NCBI RefSeq assembly: GCF_900156045.1
Contig: NZ_FTMX01000002.1
Coordinates: 496,001 to 560,000 of the forward strand
Direction: 5' to 3'
Length of the DNA: 64,000 bases
DNA from: Peribacillus simplex
GTDB lineage: Bacteria; Bacillota; Bacilli; Bacillales; DSM-1321
Notes under the pieces: generated by a model
The model's input: the letters and a program-made list of their open reading frames with translations, nothing else
Database searches by the model: none
What the model was told of the DNA's origin: nothing
In this document: in pieces, positions 16,809-24,624 of the stretch
Layout of the letters: the number at the start of each line of letters is the position of its first letter
Numbering within the stretch: position 1 is the first letter of the stretch
Position numbers and translations under genes: made by a program

Positions 16809-17651
16809 TCATTCCCTGCGGAAAGTTCCAACTATGCCTGAAGTTTCTATGATGTTTGTGAAAGCATGTGGGTCCACTTCCTTGATGATCCTTTCAAGGT
16901 CATACAGTTCATACCTTGTAATGACAATCAATAACATTTCCTTAGTTTCGTTGGTGAATGCCCCCTTTGCAGGAACCCTTGTGATTCCGCGAACTAACTT
17001 AGCATGGATTGCCTGTTTAAGTTCTTCGCTTTTCTTTGTAATGATCATGGCCGTAAGCTTTTCATGACGTGTATGAATCGCGTCAACGACACGGGTCGAT
17101 GTATAAAGGGTAACAAGTGTGTACAAAGCTTTTTCCGGTCCATAAACAGCACCTGCCGTTACAATGATCACGCCATTCAACAGAAATAAATAAGTGCCCA
17201 CGGGCTTGTCCTTCTTCCGTGACAGAAGCATGGCGATAATATCCATTCCGCCAGTCGATGCACCGTATTTCAAGGTGATTCCCACACCTACTGCAGCTAT
17301 GACGCCGCCAAATACCGCATTTAATAATATGTCAGGTGACCAGCGTGTAATCGGAATGATTTCCATAAAGAAGGACATCAAGACAACACTAAGGAAACTA
17401 TAAAAAGTGAAAGATTTTCCAACCTTTCGCCAAGCAATGATCGTTACTGGGATGTTCAATAAAAACAATAGAATACCTGTCGATACATTAAAAGGAGCAA
17501 AAGAACCAATCATCCTCGAGAGAAGCTGGGCCACTCCTGTAAAGCCGCTTGCATATACGTTTGCCGGTATTAGAAAAAAGTTCATTGCGATGGCATTCAG
17601 TAATGCTCCGACCACAACTATGATAATTTTCTTCATTTCACCACTGTACAT
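16809..17651 (-). CDS. yitT: YitT-family membrane protein
   Basis: This 280-residue protein has five or six hydrophobic segments in the first 180 residues (for example IIIVVVGALLNAIAMNFFLI). A soluble C-terminal domain (DUF2179) holds EMLLIVITRYEL and ends in a VDPHAFTNIIETSGIVGTF segment. The family is of unknown function. ATG at 17651 is chosen for the GGAGGT seven bases upstream, and the resulting length equals B. subtilis YitT. It diverges from yitS (DegV), again the B. subtilis order. A paralogue lies at 53854-54663. Confidence 0.88.
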   Translation of the reverse strand: MYSGEMKKIIIVVVGALLNAIAMNFFLIPANVYASGFTGVAQLLSRMIGSFAPFNVSTGILLFLLNIPVTIIAWRKVGKSFTFYSFLSVVLMSFFMEIIPITRWSPDILLNAVFGGVIAAVGVGITLKYGASTGGMDIIAMLLSRKKDKPVGTYLFLLNGVIIVTAGAVYGPEKALYTLVTLYTSTRVVDAIHTRHEKLTAMIITKKSEELKQAIHAKLVRGITRVPAKGAFTNETKEMLLIVITRYELYDLERIIKEVDPHAFTNIIETSGIVGTFRRE

Positions 17652-17807
17652 CCTAATAACCTCCATTTCACCCTTATTCTATTATCTTTTTACCCTTAAT
17701 TAATTATTCTATTTATGTAGAGATTGAATTTTTACCGTTACGTGCTACACTAAAATGTAGAGTGATCACTCATTTTCTAAAAATTGTAAAAAGAAAGCAG
17801 GTGTATT

Positions 17808-18674
17808 ATGGCTATCACAATTCTTGCAGATAGTGCATGTGATTTGCCGTTGTCTTTCTATAAGGAAAACAATGTTTCATTAATTCCTTTACAAGTCCAT
17901 CTTGACGGGAAAAATTATGAAGATTTACTTACCATTAATTCTCACGAAGTCTATCAGGCGATGATTGAGGGAAAAGCCCCGAAAACATCGCAAGCTTCCC
18001 CAGAATACTTTATAGAACTTTTCACACAGTTTGCCAAAGAGAAAAAACAAGGGATTTATATAGCCTTTTCCTCTGAGTTATCAGGCACATATCAAACGGC
18101 AGTGATGATTCTTAATCAGGTGAAGGAAGAGTACCCTGACCTTGACATTGAAATCGTCAATACGAAATGCGCTTCGATGGGCGTCGGTTTAATTGTAAAG
18201 AAAGCAGCCGATCTAGCAGCAAACGGTGCCACTAAAGAAGAAATCCTAGCTGACATAGAATTCCAAACCCGGCATATGGAGCATCTATTCACTGTAGATA
18301 ACCTTGAGTATTTGGCCCGTGGCGGCCGCATCTCCAAGACATCTGCCCTTGTTGGCGGTTTATTAAACATTAAACCGTTATTGCATGTAGAAGATGGGAA
18401 GCTTGTTCCGCTTGAAAAGTTACGCGGCAAAAAGAAATTGATTAAACGTGTAATCGAATTAATGCACGAAAGAGGAAAAAATTTAAAAAACCAAACGATT
18501 GCCATCAGTCATGGTGATGATGAAGCGACGGCCCTGGAATGGAAGGAAGCCATTCAGAATGAATTCGGGACAACCGATTTCAAGATCCATACAATCGGCT
18601 CCGTCATCGGCGCACATGCCGGTCCTGGTACAATCGCCCTCTTCTTCTTAAACGATACCCCTGAGAAATCATAA
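17808..18674 (+). CDS. yitS: DegV-family fatty-acid-binding protein, YitS type
   Basis: The 288-residue protein starts MAITILADSACDLP, the DegV N-terminal motif. It carries the TSQASPEYF loop and the SSELSGTYQ motif whose serine helps hold the fatty-acid carboxylate. Members are FakB-like proteins that present a fatty acid to the kinase FakA. The start ATG has GCAGGTG upstream. It diverges from yitT. A terminator-like hairpin follows directly. Confidence 0.88.
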   Translation: MAITILADSACDLPLSFYKENNVSLIPLQVHLDGKNYEDLLTINSHEVYQAMIEGKAPKTSQASPEYFIELFTQFAKEKKQGIYIAFSSELSGTYQTAVMILNQVKEEYPDLDIEIVNTKCASMGVGLIVKKAADLAANGATKEEILADIEFQTRHMEHLFTVDNLEYLARGGRISKTSALVGGLLNIKPLLHVEDGKLVPLEKLRGKKKLIKRVIELMHERGKNLKNQTIAISHGDDEATALEWKEAIQNEFGTTDFKIHTIGSVIGAHAGPGTIALFFLNDTPEKS

Positions 18675-18682
18675 ACATACAT

Positions 18683-18739
18683 ACTCCCTTCCATAATTGT
18701 GAACAATATATATTGATCAGATAATGGAAGGGAGTTTTC
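18683..18739 (+). terminator. Terminator of yitS whose right arm carries the next ribosome site
   Basis: ACTCCCTTCCAT (18683-18694) pairs perfectly with ATGGAAGGGAGT (18724-18735) and is followed by TTTTCT. The right arm contains the AAGGGAG ribosome site of the 43-residue gene starting at 18743. Confidence 0.75.
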
Positions 18740-18742
18740 TCT

Positions 18743-18874
18743 ATGTCAAAAACAACCGATGACAATAAAAGGCCAAAAGATAACCAAGCGAGAAATGCTG
18801 AAAAAAATGTCGCCTATCAGGAAAACCTTGCTGCGGGTAAGCACTCCTATTCGAAGAAAACAGACCATAAATGA
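18743..18874 (+). CDS. Small DUF3941-like protein (43 aa)
   Basis: ATG at 18743 follows AAGGGAG at good spacing. The product starts MSKTTDDNKRPKDNQARNAE and ends YSKKTDHK. It is almost entirely polar, with Asn, Lys and Asp dominating, like minor small spore proteins of Bacillus. The pattern resembles what I remember of DUF3941, but I cannot confirm this. The ribosome site is buried in the preceding hairpin, so translation may need a transcript that starts within or after the left arm. Confidence 0.7.
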   Translation: MSKTTDDNKRPKDNQARNAEKNVAYQENLAAGKHSYSKKTDHK

Positions 18875-18977
18875 CGCGAGGGGCTTGTCCCCTTGCTTTT
18901 TTAATATGGTCTAGATAGTTGTCTTCCTATCACACTTTCTCTATAATAAAGGAAATAAAACCTGCTGGAGGTAAGTG

Positions 18978-19469
18978 ATGGCAAAGGAAAATTCATTTGA
19001 TATTGTTTCGAAAGTAGACTTTTCAGAGGTAACGAATGCAGTTACCATGGCTATGAAGGAAATACAAACACGCTATGATTTTAAAGGGAGTATAAGCAGC
19101 ATCACCATTGAAAAAGAAGACCTTGTTTTAGTGTCTGACGATGAATATAAGCTCGAACAGCTGAAGGATGTTCTCATTAGTAAACTCATTAAACGTGACG
19201 TACCAGTCAAGAACCTGGACTATGGCAAATTAGAAGGAGCTTCTGGCGGAACCGTTCGTCAACGGGCTAAGTTGATTCAAGGCATCGATAAGGAACAGGC
19301 AAAAAAAATCAATACCATCATTAAAAATAGCGGTCTTAAAGTGAAAAGCCAAATCCAAGATGATCAAATCCGTGTTACCGGTAAGAACCGTGACGATTTG
19401 CAAGGAATCATTTCCGCAATCCGGGGCGCTGATCTTTCCATTGATGTGCAATTCTTAAATTACCGCTAA
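18978..19469 (+). CDS. yitK: YajQ-family nucleotide-binding protein
   Basis: The 163-residue protein begins [18 protein letters not shown] and contains the TRYDFKGS motif near residue 34, both diagnostic for YajQ. The fold is two ferredoxin-like halves. Relatives bind GTP, tRNA or cyclic-di-GMP; the role in Bacillus is unknown, and its homologue there is YitK. ATG at 18978 is supported by TGGAGGT five bases upstream. It is a single gene ended by a strong terminator. Confidence 0.9.
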   Translation: MAKENSFDIVSKVDFSEVTNAVTMAMKEIQTRYDFKGSISSITIEKEDLVLVSDDEYKLEQLKDVLISKLIKRDVPVKNLDYGKLEGASGGTVRQRAKLIQGIDKEQAKKINTIIKNSGLKVKSQIQDDQIRVTGKNRDDLQGIISAIRGADLSIDVQFLNYR

Positions 19470-19473
19470 ATAT

Positions 19474-19505
19474 GAAGGCCTCACCTTTGGGTGGGTCTTT
19501 TTTTA
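19474..19505 (+). terminator. Terminator of yajQ/yitK
   Basis: AGGCCTCACC and GGTGGGTCTT form a stem with a TTTG loop, followed by a long T run. Confidence 0.85.
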
Positions 19506-19696
19506 TTTGCATCATTGCCTCAATAGCCGTGATCCCCCTTTTTCTTCAAATGAATCTCCTTCATGTAACATGGAAAGACTAGTCATGTTCGCTTAGTATA
19601 ATTACCCATGAATTATTTGGTTGTTTTTTCCATGTTTTCTTTTTTCTAAAAAAGGAATAGAAAAGCATAGATCATTAAACAGGAGGCGTTTTAATC

Positions 19697-20572
19697 TTGA
19701 CTACCCAAAACCAAAATCAGAACAAACAAGGATTTCCACCTCAACATCAACAGCATCAACCTGGATTGGAAACAAAAATGGAACCGAACCCCGATTCAGT
19801 TAAAGCTGCCTACAAAGGAAGCGGCAAACTAAAAGGTAAAACGGCAATCATAACAGGAGGAGACAGCGGAATCGGTAAATCGGTTGCCATTTATTACGCC
19901 AAAGAAGGAGCGAATGTGACAGTTGCATACTTGGATGAACACGAGGATGCCAAAGCGACAAAAGAATTGATCGAAAAAGAAGGTCAGAAATGTTTACTCA
20001 TTTCCGGAGATATCGGTGATGAAGCCTTCTGCCAGGATGTCGTCAATAAAACGGTTGAAGAATTTGGCGGTTTGGACATTCTAGTCAACAACGCCGGTGA
20101 ACAGCATGTGCAGACAAGTATCCTTGACATTTCAGCTGAACAATTGGAAAAAACGTTCCGCACGAATATTTTCTCGATGTTCCACTTAACTAAATCTGCA
20201 TTGAATCACCTAAAAAAAGGTAGCAGTATCATTAATACAACCTCTATCACAGCCTATCAAGGCAACCCAAAACTAATCGATTACTCTTCAACAAAAGGTG
20301 CAATACTGGCATTTACAAGGGCCCTGTCGAACTCCATTTCAAAAGATGGCATCAGAGTGAACGGCGTTGCGCCAGGTCCGATCTGGACACCGCTGATTCC
20401 TGCCTCATTCGGAGAAGAGGATGTCGCCAAATTCGGACAGGATACTCCTATGGGCCGCGCAGGGCAGCCAGAGGAATTAGCACCAGCTTATGTATATTTG
20501 GCAAGTGATGATTCATCCTATGTCAGCGGACAAGTCATCCACGTAAACGGCGGGACCGTGGTAAACGGATAA
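19697..20572 (+). CDS. SDR-family oxidoreductase, YhxC/YdaD-like
   Basis: This 291-residue short-chain dehydrogenase has a Gln/Asn-rich leader (about residues 1-30) typical of the Bacillus general-stress SDR group. The NAD(P) motif TGGDSGIG is at 53-60 and NNAG at about 131-134. The catalytic Ser183, Tyr196 and Lys200 lie in SSITAYQ and DYSSTK. It probably reduces small aldehydes or ketones; the substrate is unknown. The start is TTG with AGGAGGCG upstream. It resembles B. subtilis YhxC closely, although yhxC there sits next to comK, which is 33 kb away in this window. Confidence 0.88.
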   Translation: MTTQNQNQNKQGFPPQHQQHQPGLETKMEPNPDSVKAAYKGSGKLKGKTAIITGGDSGIGKSVAIYYAKEGANVTVAYLDEHEDAKATKELIEKEGQKCLLISGDIGDEAFCQDVVNKTVEEFGGLDILVNNAGEQHVQTSILDISAEQLEKTFRTNIFSMFHLTKSALNHLKKGSSIINTTSITAYQGNPKLIDYSSTKGAILAFTRALSNSISKDGIRVNGVAPGPIWTPLIPASFGEEDVAKFGQDTPMGRAGQPEELAPAYVYLASDDSSYVSGQVIHVNGGTVVNG

Positions 20573-20585
20573 GCCTTACCCTTTC

Positions 20586-20618
20586 AAAAGCAGTGGATTT
20601 CAAAAATCCACTGCTTTT
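20586..20618 (+). terminator. Terminator of SDR gene
   Basis: AAAAGCAGTGGATTT pairs perfectly with AAATCCACTGCTTTT around a three-base loop. Confidence 0.85.
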
Positions 20619-20683
20619 ACTCTTTCAAGCAGGATATTTCCGGTTAAAGCGGAATATATGAATGGGAAGGAGTGGAGTCATTT

Positions 20684-21472
20684 TTGAAAAATATTGTAGA
20701 TCCATGGTTCACCGTTCAGGAATTGGACTCAGAAACGTTTGCAATCAGTGAATATGGTCATGGGGAGAAAGTTCATTCCTTTTTATTACTTGGGGAGACC
20801 CGAGCTGCGTTAATCGATACAGGATTAGGCATCTGTTCGATTAAGCGGATTACAGACCAGCTTACCGACCTTCCGATTATCGTCCTGACGACACACGTTC
20901 ATGCGGATCATATTGGCAGTCATGGGGATTATGATACAATTTATGTTCATCGTGATGATGCCAATTGGTTGATCAACGGCATTGAAGGTTTGTCCTTGGA
21001 ACAAATAAGAAAGAACATGGCCCGGGATATCACTGTCCCCATACCCGAATCATTCAATCCTTTTACATACAAGCCATACCAGGGGTCACCTGATAGGCTC
21101 TTAGCGGATGGGGACACGATTGATCTTGGGAACCGCAGTTTAGGCATTTATCACACACCTGGGCATTCACCTGGCCACATTTCAATTTTGGATAATGAAA
21201 AAGGTTATTTATTTACTGGCGACCTGCTTTATTCAGATACTCCAGTTTATGCATTTTATCCCTCGACAAGCCCTGAAGACCTTGTGAATTCGTTAGAAAA
21301 AATCGCAAAAATCAAGGCAGTATCCAAAATTTATGGCGGACACAACCAACTCGGCCTCGAACCAAGGATCTTTGAGGAAGTACTTGAAGCCATTCAATAC
21401 CTTAAAGAGAATAATTTGGTCAGACATGGAACCGGTATACATGCATTCAAAAGTTTCAGTGTACATTTCTAG
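20684..21472 (+). CDS. Metallo-beta-lactamase-fold hydrolase
   Basis: The protein of about 262 residues carries the zinc-ligand motif HVHADH at residues 71-76. Further ligands are His in TPGHSPGH (about residue 155) and Asp in FTGDLLY. It has no signal peptide, so it is cytoplasmic. Glyoxalase II-like and lactonase-like enzymes share this layout; the substrate is not deducible. The start is uncertain: TTG at 20684 lies about nine bases after AAGGAGTGG, whereas the GTG at 20672 overlaps that site. Confidence 0.85.
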   Translation: MKNIVDPWFTVQELDSETFAISEYGHGEKVHSFLLLGETRAALIDTGLGICSIKRITDQLTDLPIIVLTTHVHADHIGSHGDYDTIYVHRDDANWLINGIEGLSLEQIRKNMARDITVPIPESFNPFTYKPYQGSPDRLLADGDTIDLGNRSLGIYHTPGHSPGHISILDNEKGYLFTGDLLYSDTPVYAFYPSTSPEDLVNSLEKIAKIKAVSKIYGGHNQLGLEPRIFEEVLEAIQYLKENNLVRHGTGIHAFKSFSVHF

Positions 21473-21476
21473 GAAA

Positions 21477-21506
21477 AAAAGCATTGCTTTTATGCAATGC
21501 CCTTTT
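21477..21506. terminator. Bidirectional terminator between MBL gene and malR
   Basis: GCATTGC (21481-21487) pairs with GCAATGC (21494-21500). It is preceded by seven A's and followed by CCTTTT, so it works best for the minus-strand malR transcript. Confidence 0.75.
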
Positions 21507-21509
21507 CGT

Positions 21510-22553
21510 TCAATAAGTCATGGCCATTGCACCTTGCTTGATCGATCTGCAGGAATGCCTTTCCACGAAATGATGTGGAATGATGGTCCCAGCAGGAGCA
21601 TCCCCAGTCTGCAGCATTTGAATGATGCCCTTAGCGGCCTGATATCCCAAATCAAAAATATTGATATCTACGGAAGTCAGGGCTGGTAATGACAGTTCAG
21701 AGAAAAGAACGTTATTGAAACTGACGATTGAAATTTCTTCAGGAGTGCGCACGCCCATCTCGCGAAGTGAATGCACGATGCCAAGTGCCATAAGATCATC
21801 ACTGACCACCAAAGCGGTTGGTGGCTCATCGATGGATAGTAACCTTTTGGCAGCTGCTTGTCCCCCTTCATGCAAAAAATCTTCATGCAGGGTATATTCC
21901 CCCCTTCGATCGATTCCAGCCCTCTTCAATGCCCGTTCGTATCCTGACAAGCGATCAAGGGTCATCACAAGGGTTACGTCACCTCCGATGAATCCAATCC
22001 TTTCATGTCCTAGCTGTATGAGGTAATCCGTTGCCTGTTCGGCAGCCAAGACATTATCATTATCAACATATGTTATCTCCTCGATAAAATCATAGGGTTT
22101 CCCAATGATCACAAATGGAAAAGCCCTTGCTCTCAAATAGGTCAGAATGTGATCGTTCATCCTTGAATACATCAGGATTATTCCATCAACCATCCCCCCC
22201 TGCACCATATTCACTACTCCTTCGTAGATTTCATCTTCTGTTTTTCCCGTGCTTAGCAACAGGGAATAATGATTTTCCTGAGCTCCCTCACTTAGACCCT
22301 GAAGGATCGTCGGAAAAAACGGATTTTGATAATAATCATTTGACGAACTTGGCATTACCAAGCCTATGATCCTGGTCGATTGATTGGCAAGACTACGTGC
22401 AATGAAGTTTGGATGGTATCCTAATTTACTCATCGCCTTACGTACCCGTACCTTTGTTTTTTCACTTATCCGAGGATTGTTTGCAATCACTCGAGAAACT
22501 GTTGAAGGAGCAACATTCGCTAACTGTGCCACATCTTTTATTGTTATGGCCAT
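21510..22553 (-). CDS. malR: LacI-family regulator, MalR-like
   Basis: The protein has 347 residues from ATG at 22553, which has GAGAGGGG upstream. The N-terminal HTH is TIKDVAQLANVAPSTVSRVI, followed by the hinge region. The sensor domain contains YYQNPFFPTILQG, YVDNDNV and RLSGYERAL, which resemble the Streptococcus MalR repressor as I recall it. It lies downstream of an alpha-glucosidase gene and in a cluster of maltodextrin genes, so control of that cluster is likely. A terminator stands between it and the alpha-glucosidase gene, so it probably has its own promoter in the 342-base gap. In B. subtilis another LacI gene, degA, sits in the yis region, but the sequence here fits MalR better. 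Confidence 0.82.
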   Translation of the reverse strand: MAITIKDVAQLANVAPSTVSRVIANNPRISEKTKVRVRKAMSKLGYHPNFIARSLANQSTRIIGLVMPSSSNDYYQNPFFPTILQGLSEGAQENHYSLLLSTGKTEDEIYEGVVNMVQGGMVDGIILMYSRMNDHILTYLRARAFPFVIIGKPYDFIEEITYVDNDNVLAAEQATDYLIQLGHERIGFIGGDVTLVMTLDRLSGYERALKRAGIDRRGEYTLHEDFLHEGGQAAAKRLLSIDEPPTALVVSDDLMALGIVHSLREMGVRTPEEISIVSFNNVLFSELSLPALTSVDINIFDLGYQAAKGIIQMLQTGDAPAGTIIPHHFVERHSCRSIKQGAMAMTY

Positions 22554-22895
22554 GCATTTCCCCTCTCCCTTCTTAGCCTTTATTGACTTCATTTAATGCA
22601 AGGTGAATACCAATAAACACTTCTTTAATATTCGTTTTATATTTATACATTTTGTATGTATTCATAATACACTCAGTTCAATAGTTATATCCATACTTTT
22701 TTTTATGTTTGTTCAATTTTTCAGAAAATACTCACTTTTCCGTTTTTTTCATCTCTGTTTTAAAATTCAAAAAGAAGCTGATGTATGATCAGCTTCTAAA
22801 AAAATGGCATGTCTATTGGCGATCAAGAAGTCAGACGACTAACTACATAGGTTTTAAGCTAATTTCCAATCAAGTCCATAGAAGTGATTTACAAA
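22554..22895 (-). other. Intergenic region between malL-type gene and malR
   Basis: These 342 bases contain the alpha-glucosidase terminator near 22773-22797 and an AT-rich malR upstream region. I see no coding sequence or further structure. Confidence 0.5.
22773..22797 (-). terminator. Terminator of alpha-glucosidase gene
   Basis: AGAAGCTGAT and ATCAGCTTCT form a perfect ten-base stem with a GTATG loop. On the minus strand it is followed by TTTTTGAATTTT. Confidence 0.85.
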
Positions 22896-24545
22896 TTAAT
22901 AACGATAAACCCTCGTTTCATATGGACGTAAATCAATAAGGGACACCTCAGGGCAATCCTCATAATTAGCTAGCAAAAGTTCCATTTCCCCCCAGTAAGA
23001 GAGGTCGATTTGGTGGTGATTCATACTAAAATTACAAACTACCATGACTGAATTATCATTCATATTTCTTGTATAAATATAAAGGTCGGGATGATCTTCC
23101 CATAATAATTCATATTCCCCATAAACAAGAACCTGATGTTTTTTTCGAAGATCAATCATCTTTTTATAAAAATGATAAATGGATGACGGGTCATTTTTCT
23201 GCTGTTCTACATTAATGGCGCGATAATTGGGATTAACCCTCATCCAGGGTGTTCCGTGCGTGAAACCGCCATTTTCAATATCATTCCATTGCATCGGTGT
23301 TCGTGAATTATCACGGCCGCTATGCCAGATAATGTTCATGATTTCATCATGCGGGCGGCCTTTGGAGGTCTCTATCCGATAAAAATTTTTCATTCCTACA
23401 TCATCATAATCATCAATCGAATCAAATTGGACATTCGTCATGCCAATTTCCTGACCTTGATAAATAAAAGGTGTGCCTTGCATGAAAAAGTATAGAGCCC
23501 CAATCATTTTTGCGCTTTCCAACCAGTATTGTTGATCATTTCCCCAGGTGGATACACTTCTTGGCTGGTCATGGTTTTCAAAAAACAAAGCATTCCATCC
23601 TTTGTTTTTCAGCCCCTTTTGCCATTTGGTCATTGTGCGCTTTAATCCCTGAACATCAACGTCGTGATTCTGTCCCCTATTCCAAAGTCCAAGATGTTCA
23701 AATTGAAATATCATATTGAACTTACCATTCGATTCCCCGACCCATTCATCCGCCTGCTCAATCCTGACGCCATTGGCCTCACCGACCGTCATGATATCAT
23801 ACTTAGAGAAAGTCTCTTCTTTCAACTCCTGAAGGTAATCCAGAATCCCGTCCTGATTGGTGTGCATTTCAAACGCAGGTACGTACTGATGCCAATAAGG
23901 ATTGGGCATATCCGGAAGGCCATCACGCTTATGAATATGTGTGATGGCATCAATCCGGAAGCCATCTATTCCCTTATCGAGCCACCAATTGACCATTTCA
24001 TATAATGCCTTTCGTACATCAGTATTTTTCCAGTTTAAGTCTGGCTGCTTTTCGGCAAATAAATGTAAATAGTATTGATTGGTCCTTTCATCGAATTTCC
24101 AGGCACTTCCGGAAAAGATGCTTTCCCAATTATTAGGCTCACGACCGTCCTGCCCATCCCTCCATATATACCAATCCCGTTTCGGATTATCGCGGGACGA
24201 ACGTGACTCTACGAACCAGGGGTGCTCATCACTTGTATGATTCAAAACAAGATCGAGTATCACCTTCATCCCACGTCCGTGAACATCTTTCAATAACAGA
24301 TCAATATCTTCAATTGAACCGAATTCATCGGAAACTGCTTGATAATCACTAATATCATAGCCATTATCCGCATTGGGCGATTTATAAAACGGACAAATCC
24401 AAATAACATCAATTCCTAATTCCTGCAGATAGTCAAGCTTTGAAATCAAACCTTTTATATCACCGACTCCATCACCATTACTATCCATGAAACTGCGCGG
24501 GTATATTTGATAGCAGACCGCTTCTTTCCACCAGGTCTTATTCAT
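22896..24545 (-). CDS. malL: GH13 alpha-glucosidase (exo-alpha-1,4 type probable)
   Basis: This cytoplasmic enzyme of 549 residues, with no signal peptide, has all GH13 active-site residues: Asp199 (GFRIDAI), Glu256 (TVGEAN) and Asp326 (FENHDQPR). The residue after the nucleophile is Ala200. In Bacillus enzymes, alanine here goes with alpha-1,4 cleavage and valine with alpha-1,6 cleavage, so maltose and short maltodextrins are the likely substrates (inference). ATG at 24545 follows GGGAGGT. It is the third gene of a minus-strand run after the binding protein and the amylase-like gene. An oligo-1,6-glucosidase is the alternative. Confidence 0.9.
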   Translation of the reverse strand: MNKTWWKEAVCYQIYPRSFMDSNGDGVGDIKGLISKLDYLQELGIDVIWICPFYKSPNADNGYDISDYQAVSDEFGSIEDIDLLLKDVHGRGMKVILDLVLNHTSDEHPWFVESRSSRDNPKRDWYIWRDGQDGREPNNWESIFSGSAWKFDERTNQYYLHLFAEKQPDLNWKNTDVRKALYEMVNWWLDKGIDGFRIDAITHIHKRDGLPDMPNPYWHQYVPAFEMHTNQDGILDYLQELKEETFSKYDIMTVGEANGVRIEQADEWVGESNGKFNMIFQFEHLGLWNRGQNHDVDVQGLKRTMTKWQKGLKNKGWNALFFENHDQPRSVSTWGNDQQYWLESAKMIGALYFFMQGTPFIYQGQEIGMTNVQFDSIDDYDDVGMKNFYRIETSKGRPHDEIMNIIWHSGRDNSRTPMQWNDIENGGFTHGTPWMRVNPNYRAINVEQQKNDPSSIYHFYKKMIDLRKKHQVLVYGEYELLWEDHPDLYIYTRNMNDNSVMVVCNFSMNHHQIDLSYWGEMELLLANYEDCPEVSLIDLRPYETRVYRY

Positions 24546-24624
24546 GCTGTAACCTCCCGATCCTGTTTTCCACAAAGCCTTAGGGACAATGTTTGGCGGC
24601 TACCGACAATCGAGAGGTATATGA

